Assembly: GCF_004310295.1 (NCBI RefSeq)
Contig: NZ_SISB01000008.1
Location: 1 to 64,000 of the forward strand
From: Pseudomonas sp. BGI-2
Lineage (GTDB): Bacteria; Pseudomonadota; Gammaproteobacteria; Pseudomonadales; Pseudomonadaceae
DNA: 64,000 nucleotides
Direction of reading: 5' to 3'
In this document: piece by piece, positions 17,769 to 25,480 of the stretch
Numbering within the stretch: position 1 is the first letter of the stretch
Layout: each line of letters starts with the position of its first letter
Position numbers and translations under genes: made by a program
The notes under the pieces: model-generated
Told to the model about the DNA's origin: nothing
Seen by the model: the letters and a program-made list of their open reading frames with translations, nothing else
Database searches by the model: none

Positions 17769-18569
17769 ATGTTTGAACCTTGGTTGAAGCGCTGGGCCCT
17801 GGTGCCGGACGGTGAACCCATCATTACGCCCGGCAGTCGTTTGCTGCCGGTACGGATGGGTGATTCGCCGGCCATGTTGAAGATTGCCGTCGATGCCGAG
17901 GAAAAGTTCGGCAATCTGCTGATGACCTGGTGGGACGGCGAGGGCGCTGCGCGGGTTTACGCTCATCATGGCGATGCGTTAGTGCTGGAACGTGCCGAGG
18001 GCGAGCGATCGCTGATGCACATGGCGCTCAACGGCCAGGATGACGAAGCCAGCCGGATTCTGTGTGCGGCGCTGGCTCGGCTGCACGCTCCGCGTCCCTC
18101 TTTGCCACCACCGCTGGTTCCTTTGTCATCATGGTTCGCTTCGTTGCGCCTGACGGCCGAACAGCAAGGCGGCACGTATTTACTCAGCCTGAAAACCGCC
18201 GAAGCGTTGCTCGCCGAGCCGCAGGATGTGGTGGTTTTGCACGGCGATATGCATCACGACAATGTTCTGGATTTCGGTTCGCGAGGCTGGCTGGCCATCG
18301 ATCCCAAGCGGGTGATCGGCGAGCGCGGATTCGACTACGCCAACCTGATCTGCAATCCCGAATTGCCGACGGCGACTGATCCGCAGCGATTGCGCAGGCA
18401 AATCGAGGTAGTGGCGCAAGCCGCGGAGCTTGAACGTAGGCGGCTTCTGCAATGGGTGTTGGCGTTTGCCGGTTTGTCGGCGGCATGGTTTCTTGAGGAT
18501 AACGATGACGTAGCTGCACGAGGTCAGCTGCAGGCCGCTGAACTCGCGGCTTCCCTGCTGGTTGCCTGA
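17769..18569 (+). CDS. aminoglycoside phosphotransferase-like kinase (streptomycin 6-kinase type)
   Basis: The protein has 266 residues with the APH fold. The catalytic loop is HGDMHHDNVLDFG and the metal-binding aspartate lies in GWLAIDPKRVIGERGFDYA. This fits the APH(6)/hydroxyurea phosphotransferase group, which transfers phosphate from ATP to streptomycin-like substrates. Many chromosomal members have other or unknown substrates, so drug resistance should not be assumed. It is the second gene of the operon with the SRPBCC gene. Downstream lies the sRNA region. Confidence 0.78.
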   Translation: MFEPWLKRWALVPDGEPIITPGSRLLPVRMGDSPAMLKIAVDAEEKFGNLLMTWWDGEGAARVYAHHGDALVLERAEGERSLMHMALNGQDDEASRILCAALARLHAPRPSLPPPLVPLSSWFASLRLTAEQQGGTYLLSLKTAEALLAEPQDVVVLHGDMHHDNVLDFGSRGWLAIDPKRVIGERGFDYANLICNPELPTATDPQRLRRQIEVVAQAAELERRRLLQWVLAFAGLSAAWFLEDNDDVAARGQLQAAELAASLLVA

Positions 18570-18671
18570 CACGTCTAAGGGTTTTCGGAAGGGCGGGTAT
18601 AGCGAATGTCTTACGCGCGATGGTAACTATGTCGTCTATTGCACATTGGATCCGAAGCGTAATCTAGCCTC
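18570..18671 (+). promoter_or_regulatory. promoter region of the first RsmX-like sRNA
   Basis: An imperfect palindrome CTTAC-N7-GGTAA (18610-18625) lies about 55 bases before the presumed start, where the GacA upstream activating site sits in rsm genes. Its downstream flank TATGTCGTCT is shared with the second copy. A -10-like TAATCT is at 18660-18665 and a -35-like TTGCAC at 18639-18644. Confidence 0.55.
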
Positions 18672-18788
18672 ATCAACTGAAGCACAGGAAGCGCTTCAGG
18701 ATCACGGACGATCGACCATTAGCAAGGATTCGCTGCCGACAGGGAGTCGACATGGTCTTGGGAAAACCCGCTTCGGCGGGTTTTTTTT
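18672..18788 (+). ncRNA. rsmX: RsmX-like small RNA, copy 1
   Basis: This is a predicted transcript of about 117 nt, the size of known RsmX. It begins ATCAACTGAAGC. The first hairpin, GAAGC...GCTTC, shows AGGA in its loop. Further GGA motifs follow (AGGAT, CGGAC, AGGAT, GGGAG), which in Rsm RNAs bind and sequester the RsmA/RsmE translational repressors. It ends with a strong intrinsic terminator, AAACCCGCTTCGGCGGG followed by eight T. It is transcribed under GacS/GacA in relatives. The RNA was recognised by motif content and terminator, not by a database search. A small open frame crossing it has no support as a gene. Confidence 0.8.
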
Positions 18789-18913
18789 CGTCTGCTGAAA
18801 CTGCGATCCCATGTATCAGCTGCCGAAGGCTCGGGCCGCGTTCGGACGAAGCAGTCGCAGGATCAGACCCTGCGACCTTTCAGGTACACCGAGTTCGCAG
18901 GGTTTACGAGTGC

Positions 18914-19002
18914 TGTAGGAGCGAGGCTTGCCCGCGAAGAACGATGACGCGGTCTTCCTCTTAGACCGCAGCGCCTGGTTCGCGGGCAAGCCTCGCTCCT
19001 AC
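18914..19002. repeat. REPIN between the two RsmX-like genes
   Basis: Arms TGTAGGAGCGAGGCTTGCCC and TTCGCGGGCAAGCCTCGCTC flank a loop of about 35 bases. Upstream of it (about 18800-18900) lies another Pseudomonas intergenic repeat fragment containing CAGCTGCCGAAGGCT. Confidence 0.8.
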
Positions 19003-19035
19003 GCTGTCCGTGTACGTTTTTGGTTCTTATGGTCA

Positions 19036-19101
19036 AAGGCTTACACCGCTTAACGGGTATGTCGTCTTTTGATGCTTCACCGATTCGCTTATTCTGGATC
19101 C
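19036..19101 (+). promoter_or_regulatory. promoter region of the second RsmX-like sRNA
   Basis: The motif GGCTTACACCGCTTAACGGG, followed by TATGTCGTCT as at copy 1, lies about 55 bases before the presumed start. A -10-like TATTCT is at 19090-19095. Conservation between the two copies is concentrated in this block and in the RNA itself. Confidence 0.5.
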
Positions 19102-19216
19102 ATCAACTGAAGCGCAGGGAGTGCTCAGGGTCAAGGATGATCGGCCATTGGCCAGGACGGCTGTCGACAGGATCTCGAAAATGGTCTTGAAAAACCCGCT
19201 TAGGCGGGTTTTTTTT
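19102..19216 (+). ncRNA. rsmX: RsmX-like small RNA, copy 2
   Basis: This is a tandem second copy of about 115 nt. It begins ATCAACTGAAGC like copy 1, with an AGC...GCT hairpin exposing GGGA. AGGA motifs follow near 19135, 19154 and 19170, and it ends in AAACCCGCTTAGGCGGG plus eight T. The block ATGGTCTTG before the terminator is common to both copies. The sequences differ at many positions, including loss of one GGA, so this is not a recent duplication. Some fluorescent pseudomonads are known to have more than one rsmX gene. Confidence 0.75.
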
Positions 19217-19235
19217 CGCCTGTCGAAAAGTGCAC

Positions 19236-19913
19236 CTACTGCCTGGCCGCCGCCCGTTCAGTGATCTGCGTGCGTTGTTGCAGCGATGGCGCCGCACGCC
19301 GATGAGCTTCTGCCAATACGTTCTGCGGTGCTGTTTCAGGGCTGCCTGCCTCGAACGGCGGCGCCGGGGCGTATTCCAGCTGCAACTGCACCAGCTTAGC
19401 CGTGTCCTTATCGAATAACTCAGCGGCCAAGGTCAGGGCAAAATCGATCCCCGCAGTAATCCCGCCACCGGTCAGCAGATTGCCATCGCGCACCACCCGA
19501 TCCTTCACCGGGATCGCCCCCAACGGTGCCAGCAATTCGTGATAAGCCCAGTGAGTGGTCGCGCGTTTGCCCTTCAGCAGACCGGCCGCGCCGAGCACCA
19601 GCGCCCCGGTGCACACCGACGTGACATAACGCGCGTCGGCAGCCTGAGCCTTGATGAAAGCTAATGTTTCTTCATCCTCCATCAACGGCCCGACACCGCT
19701 GCCACCGGGAATGCAGATCACGTCCAGTGCCGGGCAATCGTCGAAGGTGGTGGTCGGCTTCAGCACCAGCCCGGTGCTTGAGGTGACCGGCACCAGGTCC
19801 TTCCAGATCAAATGCACCTTCACGTCCGGCAACGAGGCCAGCACGTCGTAAGGGCCGGTGAGGTCCAGTTGTTGAACCTGTGGAAACAACAGAAAACCGA
19901 TCTGCAACGTCAT
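19236..19913 (-). CDS. inhA: isonitrile hydratase (DJ-1/PfpI family)
   Basis: This 225-residue protein is close by eye to P. putida isonitrile hydratase, which hydrates isonitriles to N-substituted formamides. The nucleophile is C101 in VTSVCTGALVLGAAGLL. The family signatures VQQLDLTGPYDVLASLPDV and LLTGGGITAGIDFALTLA are present. It is a cytoplasmic enzyme. It is divergent from a GlxA-type regulator that shares the same fold in its N-terminal half, which suggests local control. A non-enzymatic DJ-1 relative is less likely because the resemblance runs end to end. Confidence 0.87.
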   Translation of the reverse strand: MTLQIGFLLFPQVQQLDLTGPYDVLASLPDVKVHLIWKDLVPVTSSTGLVLKPTTTFDDCPALDVICIPGGSGVGPLMEDEETLAFIKAQAADARYVTSVCTGALVLGAAGLLKGKRATTHWAYHELLAPLGAIPVKDRVVRDGNLLTGGGITAGIDFALTLAAELFDKDTAKLVQLQLEYAPAPPFEAGSPETAPQNVLAEAHRRAAPSLQQRTQITERAAARQ

Positions 19914-20001
19914 GGTGTTTTTCTCATGAAGTGGGTGGACGACTTCACTTTAGGCTCGTAGGATCTGGCGTATACGCCAATCACCCCACGAATTACGCCA
20001 A

Positions 20002-20985
20002 ATGTCTAAAACCATCCATGTGCTCGCGTTCGCCAACGTGCAATTGCTCGACGTCACCGGGCCGTTGCAGGTGTTCGCCTCGGCCAACGACATCGCCCGC
20101 CAACAAGGTTTACCGCCGCCCTATGCGCCGACGGTGATTGCCGGCGGTGGCGGGGCGGTGATGTCGTCGGCGGGGCTGGCGCTGTTGGCCGAACCGTTGC
20201 CGGAACAAGGCAGCGACACCTTGATCATTGCCGGTGGCTGGGGTGTTTACGCGGCGGCGCAAGACCAGCCGCTGGTGGCCTGGGTGCGTGAGCATGCGAC
20301 GGCATGTCGGCGGGTGGCATCGGTGTGCACCGGGGCATTTTTACTGGCGGCCAGTGGTTGGCTCGATGGTCGGCGGGTGGTGACTCACTGGACCCGTTGC
20401 GAGCAATTGGCGCAGCAACATCCCCGATTGCGGGTCGAGCCCAATCCGATCTTTATCAACGACGGTCCGGTCTGGACCTCGGCCGGCGTCACGGCCGGCA
20501 TCGACCTTTCGCTGGCGATGGTCGAAGAGGACCTCGGGCGCAAGATGGCCCTGGAAGTCGCCCGGCAACTGGTGGTGTTCCTCAAACGCCCGGGCGGTCA
20601 GTCGCAGTTCAGCGTGACCTTGTCTTTGCAAAAGGAAGGCAGCCGGTTCGATGACCTTCACGCCTGGATCAGCGAACATCTCACCATGGACCTTGGCATT
20701 CCGACCCTCGCCTTGCAGGCCGGCATGAGCGAGCGCAGCTTCGTTCGCCATTACCGCGCCGACACCGGCCAGACCCCGGCCCGGGCCATTGAACTGATCC
20801 GGGTCGAGACGGCGCGACGCTTGCTCAGTGATACCGGGCTGCCGATCAAACGGGTGGCGGTGCAGTGCGGGTTCGGCAGTGAAGAGACGCTTCGACGCAA
20901 TTTTCTGCGGGCCATGGGCGTGACGCCACAAGCGTATCGCGAGCGATTTTCTGTCAGCGCTGAAGCAGATCCAGTAACGCCTTGA
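20002..20985 (+). CDS. GlxA family transcriptional regulator (DJ-1-like domain plus AraC HTH)
   Basis: This 327-residue regulator has an amidotransferase-like N-terminal domain (about 5-190, with RVASVCTGAFLLAASGWLDG around a cysteine) that is usually not catalytic in regulators. An AraC-type DNA-binding domain follows (about 215-315, with two helix-turn-helix units including LALQAGMSERSFVRHYR and KRVAVQCGFGSEETLRRNF). It is divergent from inhA with an 88-base spacer and probably regulates that gene and itself. The effector is unknown. Its 3' end overlaps the converging hydrolase gene by 32 bases. Confidence 0.86.
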   Translation: MSKTIHVLAFANVQLLDVTGPLQVFASANDIARQQGLPPPYAPTVIAGGGGAVMSSAGLALLAEPLPEQGSDTLIIAGGWGVYAAAQDQPLVAWVREHATACRRVASVCTGAFLLAASGWLDGRRVVTHWTRCEQLAQQHPRLRVEPNPIFINDGPVWTSAGVTAGIDLSLAMVEEDLGRKMALEVARQLVVFLKRPGGQSQFSVTLSLQKEGSRFDDLHAWISEHLTMDLGIPTLALQAGMSERSFVRHYRADTGQTPARAIELIRVETARRLLSDTGLPIKRVAVQCGFGSEETLRRNFLRAMGVTPQAYRERFSVSAEADPVTP

Positions 20986-21856
20986 GTGTGGCTTCGGGCG
21001 CTTCTTCGGGAATGTTATGACCGACGCCTGCCAGCACTCGGCGCTCATAAACTCCGGTGAAATGCTCGATGTCCTCGTCTATCTCCTCTGCCGGTCCGAC
21101 ACCATCGTCGGCCCCACATAGGGAAATCGTCGGCACGCTGATCGGTGGCTGTCGGGTCAGCGCTTCTTCCATCCACTCCAGCGCGGGATCGCCGGGCGTA
21201 TACATGAATCGGTGACGGTAGGAGTGAATCACCACATCGACGAAATCCGGATTGTCGAAGGCCGGCGAACTCAGCGGGTAGCGCTCAGGGCCATTGGCCC
21301 AGGTCGGTGACCACAGCTTCCAGAGTAATTCGCACAAATCCTGGCGATTTTTCGTCAGTCCTTCGACCCCGCGCGGGGTGTGAAAGTAATACTGATACCA
21401 GAGGCGATGCTCGGTTTCCGGGTCCCGCGGCCGAGTGGAGAGGGGAATGTCCTGAAGGTTGTAGCCGTCGCCAGTCACCAGGCAACGAACCCGCTCCGGC
21501 CAAAGCGCCGCCACGATGCACGCCGCCCGACCACCCCAATCGTAGCCGCAGAGGGCGGCTTGCGGGATGGCGAGCGCGTCAATCAAATCCAGCAGATCCT
21601 GGGCTAGGGCGGCTTGCTGGCCGGAGCGCAGGGTATCGGGGCTGTTGAAACGGGTCGCACCGTAGCCGCGCAGGTACGGGACGATAACGCGGTAGCCCTG
21701 AGAGGCGAGGGCCGGAGCGATTTCGTCGTAGGCACGTGGGGAGTAGGGGAAGCCGTGGAGGAGGATGACCGGGTCGCCGGAGGTTGGACCGTGTTCTTCG
21801 TAGGCGACCGTCAAGCCTGGGGTCTTGGTGTATTGGATCAACGTTTCATTGTTCAT
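20954..21856 (-). CDS. alpha/beta hydrolase with an aspartate nucleophile (epoxide hydrolase/dehalogenase type)
   Basis: This 300-residue protein has the oxyanion motif HGFPYSPRAYDE and the nucleophile elbow GYDWGG at D106. Aspartate in place of serine points to the epoxide hydrolase / haloalkane or fluoroacetate dehalogenase branch. The acid and histidine are likely near GADDGVG and VGHNIPEEAP. There is no signal peptide. The substrate is not predictable. The 3' end overlaps the regulator gene on the other strand. Confidence 0.8.
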   Translation of the reverse strand: MNNETLIQYTKTPGLTVAYEEHGPTSGDPVILLHGFPYSPRAYDEIAPALASQGYRVIVPYLRGYGATRFNSPDTLRSGQQAALAQDLLDLIDALAIPQAALCGYDWGGRAACIVAALWPERVRCLVTGDGYNLQDIPLSTRPRDPETEHRLWYQYYFHTPRGVEGLTKNRQDLCELLWKLWSPTWANGPERYPLSSPAFDNPDFVDVVIHSYRHRFMYTPGDPALEWMEEALTRQPPISVPTISLCGADDGVGPAEEIDEDIEHFTGVYERRVLAGVGHNIPEEAPEATLKALLDLLQR

Positions 21857-21904
21857 CGGACACTCCCAGCGGTGTGTTTTTGAAACGGATGCAAATCGGC
21901 GGTC

Positions 21905-22294
21905 TCAGGCTTCCACTTCCGCCACCTGATTGAAATACTTCGACCGATCCGGCGTAAACGTCACCACCATCCTGGTCCGCGAACACGTCAGGGCCCGCTC
22001 TTCATCCAGATCAACATCCAGATCCTCTCCACGCAAGCCTTGCCATTGGGCGAGGTATTTGAGGGATCCGTATTTTTCGAGTTTCTTCAGGCTGCGGCTG
22101 ACACCACCTTTCCAGCCCAATACGGGGAGTTCGCCGGCAAGGCTGCGTCGGGCGAGTTCGGGGAAGCGGGCGGCGCGTTGGCGGCCGATTTCCCAGCATT
22201 TGATCAGGCCCTTGTCCTGGGCTTCCCACAATTCATTACGGTTCAGGCCTGAACGCAGTGGTGAGTCGATGTGGCGGTGGATACGCTGGCTCAT
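21905..22294 (-). CDS. hypothetical protein
   Basis: This is a 129-residue soluble protein with no recognised family. It is basic in the first 80 residues (SRSLKKLEKYGSLKYLAQWQG) and acidic in DLDVDLDEERALTCSR. It lies 48 bases upstream of the hydrolase gene on the same strand and could be co-transcribed with it. Its reading frame has the same codon character as its neighbours, which supports a real gene. No function can be stated. Confidence 0.55.
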   Translation of the reverse strand: MSQRIHRHIDSPLRSGLNRNELWEAQDKGLIKCWEIGRQRAARFPELARRSLAGELPVLGWKGGVSRSLKKLEKYGSLKYLAQWQGLRGEDLDVDLDEERALTCSRTRMVVTFTPDRSKYFNQVAEVEA

Positions 22295-22637
22295 TCTGGT
22301 TCCTTGAAATCGGGTTTTATTGGGCAGCTCCGCTGCACCCGTTGAGCGTGGATGTTAGGGGTGGATGTAACGGCTGGCAACAAGGTATTTCCGGGTGTAG
22401 GAACCCGGTGTTGCTTGGGTAAACAGCAGGTTCTGTTTAGATTTGTCGGCGTTAGGCCTATTCACGCTTGTGGCGAGGTGTGTTTTGTCAGATAGACGAT
22501 GTTTAAGTTCTTCGCGGATTAGCATTGTTCCTACAAGCTGCGTCGTGAAAAGCGACGTTTCTGACACGTTTTGGCGGACAGTGGCATTCGGTTGGTTTTG
22601 TGTGAAGGCTCATGGCCGCGAAGGGGGCGACGCGGTC
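22295..22637. other. intergenic spacer with nothing recognised
   Basis: This spacer of about 340 bases is less GC-rich than its surroundings and lies between the hypothetical gene and the 3' end of the GH15 gene. No gene, hairpin terminator or intact repeat is seen. A short REP-like scrap (GGCCGCGAAGGGGGCGACGC) is near 22613. Confidence 0.4.
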
Positions 22638-24464
22638 TCAAGGCTGCCAGTAACTCTTCTCCCCGCTCAATTTCCGATCCAGAAAACTCGCCGCACTGAT
22701 CAGCGCCAGGTGAGTCAGCGCTTGCGGGGTGTTGCCCAGATGCCGTGCATGGCTGTCGAATTCTTCGGCGTACAACCCCAGCGGGTTGGCGTACCTCAGC
22801 AACTGTTCGAACTCCAGATGGGCCTTTTCCACCTGACCCGCCCGGGCCAGGCATTCGACGTACCAGAATGAACACGCGGCAAAGGCGCCTTCGGTGCCGT
22901 CAAGGCCGTCGATCTGGCTGTCTTCGTTGCGGTAGCGGTAGACCATGCCGTCGCGCACCAGGGTTTTCTGGATGGCTTCGAGGGTCGAGAGCCAGCGCGG
23001 GTCTTTGGCGCTGACGAAGCGCACCAGCGGCATCAGCAGCATCGAACCATCCAGCGCCGTGCCGCCGATGTGCTGGACGAAGTGCCCGCGTTCTTCGTTC
23101 CAGAAGTTCTCCCAGATGTCGGCGTAGATCGCTTGACGGGTCTGGTCCCAACGAGCGAACGGGGCGGGCAGGGAGCGTTTGGAAGCGAGGCGAATAGCCC
23201 GATCCAGCGCGACCCAGCACATCAGTCGCGAGTGCAGGAAGTGATGCTGTTCGCCGCGCATTTCCCAGATGCCCACGTCCTTTTGCTGCCAGGTTTCACA
23301 GACTTGATCCACGACTTCCACCGCGTGTTTCCAGCCCTCATGAGAGATGGCGTCGCCGTACTTGTTGACCAGGTACACCGCGTCCATCAGCTCGCCGAAG
23401 ATGTCGAGCTGGACCTGATCGTACGCCTGATTGCCGATGCGTACCGGCGTCGCGCCGCCGTGGCCGGACAGGTGCGAGAGTTCGGTTTCGGGCAGTTCCT
23501 GGCGGCCGTCGATGGCATAAAGAATGTTGAGTTTCATCGGTTTGCCGTGACAATCGCTGACCCGCCCGCGCAGCCAGCCCATGTAATCGTTGGCCTCCTG
23601 CACGAAACCCAGGCGCATGAAGGCGTAGACGGTGAACGAGGCGTCGCGGATCCAGGTGTAGCGGTAGTCCCAGTTGCGTTCGCCGCCAGGTGTTTCCGGG
23701 AGGCCGAACGTGGCCGCGGCGAGGATCGCGCCATGTTTGCGCGAGGTCAGCAGCTTCAGGGCCAGGGCCGAACGATTGACCATTTCCCGCCAGCGACCAC
23801 GGTAATTGGATTGGCCGCTCCAGTCGCGCCAGAACTTCAACGTGCGTTCCAGGCACAGCCCGGCGGCGCCTTCCTTGAAACGCGGGTCATCGATGCCGCC
23901 GAGGAGGAATTCGGCGCTCTCACCTTGTTTAAGGGTGAATTCGGCCACTGCCGCGCTGCCGTCAAGGCTCAAAACCTGGTCAGAAGACAGGCGCAGAGAA
24001 GGCTGGTCGTGGGCCTCGAAAGCCACGTCTTTTTCATCCATGCGCGCGCGGGTTTTGGCGCGAGCGTAGTCATGCCGCACTGCACAACGCATGTGAAACG
24101 TTGCCTGGCCGCTGACCACCCGAACCCGGCGCATCAGCACCGGCAGATCATCTTCGCTGTCGCCGATGGGCAGCAGGTCGGTTACTTCAACCACGGCGCG
24201 GTCGCTGAGCCAGCGGGTTTGCAGCACGTTGGTGCCGGGCAGGTAAATCTGTTCACGACGCGCATCAGGCAAGTCCGGCGACAGTTGAAAAATACCGGCC
24301 TCGGGCGTGTCCAGCAGCGAACAGAAGATCGACGGGCTGTCGAATTCCGGCCAGCAGAAAAAGTCCACGCTGCCCTTGTCGTTGACCAGTGCCGCGCTGC
24401 GCATGTCGCCGATGATGCCATGGGCATCGATGGCGCTTTGTCGTTCGTGATGATGATCAGCCAT
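22638..24464 (-). CDS. glycoside hydrolase family 15 protein (glucoamylase/trehalase type)
   Basis: This 608-residue protein has an N-terminal beta-sandwich (about 1-220, DAHGIIGDMRSAALVNDKGS and VDFFCWPEFDSPS) and a C-terminal (alpha/alpha)6 barrel. The barrel holds the substrate-binding block RNWDYRYTWIRDASFTVYAF and the likely catalytic acid in DGTEGAFAACSFW. The family hydrolyses alpha-glucosidic bonds or trehalose. With no signal peptide it should be cytoplasmic. Its start overlaps the stop of the SDR gene by eight bases, so the two form one operon, perhaps a stress or trehalose/glucose module. The sugar is inferred from the family only. Confidence 0.85.
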   Translation of the reverse strand: MADHHHERQSAIDAHGIIGDMRSAALVNDKGSVDFFCWPEFDSPSIFCSLLDTPEAGIFQLSPDLPDARREQIYLPGTNVLQTRWLSDRAVVEVTDLLPIGDSEDDLPVLMRRVRVVSGQATFHMRCAVRHDYARAKTRARMDEKDVAFEAHDQPSLRLSSDQVLSLDGSAAVAEFTLKQGESAEFLLGGIDDPRFKEGAAGLCLERTLKFWRDWSGQSNYRGRWREMVNRSALALKLLTSRKHGAILAAATFGLPETPGGERNWDYRYTWIRDASFTVYAFMRLGFVQEANDYMGWLRGRVSDCHGKPMKLNILYAIDGRQELPETELSHLSGHGGATPVRIGNQAYDQVQLDIFGELMDAVYLVNKYGDAISHEGWKHAVEVVDQVCETWQQKDVGIWEMRGEQHHFLHSRLMCWVALDRAIRLASKRSLPAPFARWDQTRQAIYADIWENFWNEERGHFVQHIGGTALDGSMLLMPLVRFVSAKDPRWLSTLEAIQKTLVRDGMVYRYRNEDSQIDGLDGTEGAFAACSFWYVECLARAGQVEKAHLEFEQLLRYANPLGLYAEEFDSHARHLGNTPQALTHLALISAASFLDRKLSGEKSYWQP

Positions 24465-25257
24465 TGCCGCGAAACTCCGGATAGAGGCTCATGCCGCCGT
24501 CGACGAACAGGGTAGTGCCGACGATGTAGTCGGAGGCATCGGAGGCGAGGAAGACCACCGCGTTGGCGACGTCCTCGACTTCACCGACCCGGCCATAGGG
24601 AATGAGCTTGAGCAGGTCCTGCAGGTGGTCGCCCGAGGTGGCATCGCGGTTGATCGCCGTACGAATCGCCCCCGGCGCGATGCCGTTGATGCGGATGCGC
24701 TGGTGGCTGACTTCCTGGGCGAGGGTTTGCATCAGCATGTCCACGCCGCCCTTGGACGCGGCGTAATTGACGTGACCGGCCCAGGGAATCCGCTGGTGCA
24801 CCGAACTCATGTGGATGATTTTGCCGGCGGCCCGGGACACGCCCTCACGAACACCTTGCTGATTAAAAATCCGCAGGGCGGCACGGGCGCAGAGGAACTG
24901 GCCGGTGAGGTTGACGCCGATCACCTGGTTCCAGTCGGCGAGGCTCATGTCCACCGCATTGGCGTCTTTCTGCATGCCTGAGTTGGCGACCAGAATGTCC
25001 AGCGAACCAAAAGCCTCTACAGTTTGTGCGAATAGCCGGTCGACGTCCGCTTCCTGAGAGACGTCGGCCCCGATGGCGATGGCCCGACCACCTTCCGCAT
25101 TGATCTGCCGGGCCAGTGCCTCGGCGGGAGCGGGCTGGGAATTGTAGTTGATCACCACTGCGGCACCGGCGGCGGCCAAAGCCTTGGCGGCGCCTGCGCC
25201 GATGCCGGAACTGGCACCGGTGATGAGGGCGACTTGTTGGTCGAGGGAAATCTGCAT
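24457..25257 (-). CDS. short-chain dehydrogenase (glucose 1-dehydrogenase-like)
   Basis: This 266-residue classical SDR has the NAD(P) motif TGASSGIG and the catalytic Ser-Tyr-Lys in HMSSVHQRIPW...NYAASKGG. The NSG motif and the IAPGAIRT block complete the set. It ends with FVDGGMSLYPEFRGNG, a tail common in bacterial glucose 1-dehydrogenases. It oxidises a polyol or sugar, or reduces the corresponding ketone; glucose is the best guess. It is the first gene of the operon with GH15, and the pairing with a glucose-releasing enzyme fits. Confidence 0.83.
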   Translation of the reverse strand: MQISLDQQVALITGASSGIGAGAAKALAAAGAAVVINYNSQPAPAEALARQINAEGGRAIAIGADVSQEADVDRLFAQTVEAFGSLDILVANSGMQKDANAVDMSLADWNQVIGVNLTGQFLCARAALRIFNQQGVREGVSRAAGKIIHMSSVHQRIPWAGHVNYAASKGGVDMLMQTLAQEVSHQRIRINGIAPGAIRTAINRDATSGDHLQDLLKLIPYGRVGEVEDVANAVVFLASDASDYIVGTTLFVDGGMSLYPEFRGNG

Positions 25258-25480
25258 CAGCGCTGGCGCCTTGAGTTGAGGGCTTAATCAGCTGACTGGC
25301 GGGGGCTGGCGAGAGTTCAGGGCAAACCATGAAAGTTTCGTCACCTGTCCGTTTCCGTGTTTTGTGCGGGGACGATTCGACCTGCTCGCGAAGGGGGCTT
25401 CACATTCAACCAACAATTAGCCGCTTTCCCCTCGGTCTGCCTTATGGCAACTTGCTTGCCCTGATCGAGACCCGCAACCC

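Noticed and set aside
18562..18798. Small plus-strand frame crossing the first RsmX-like gene
   Set aside because: It runs through the sRNA and its terminator, has no ribosome-binding site and ends in a run of phenylalanine encoded by the T-tract.
18570..19216. PrrF-type iron-responsive tandem sRNAs as an explanation for the duplicated blocks
   Set aside because: There is no Fur-like box in front, and the repeated GGA-in-loop pattern fits Rsm RNAs instead.
25370..25410. Single REP-like sequence (GACCTGCTCGCGAAGGGGG) before the MFS gene
   Set aside because: Only one arm is visible and no partner was found, so it was not listed as a full repeat.
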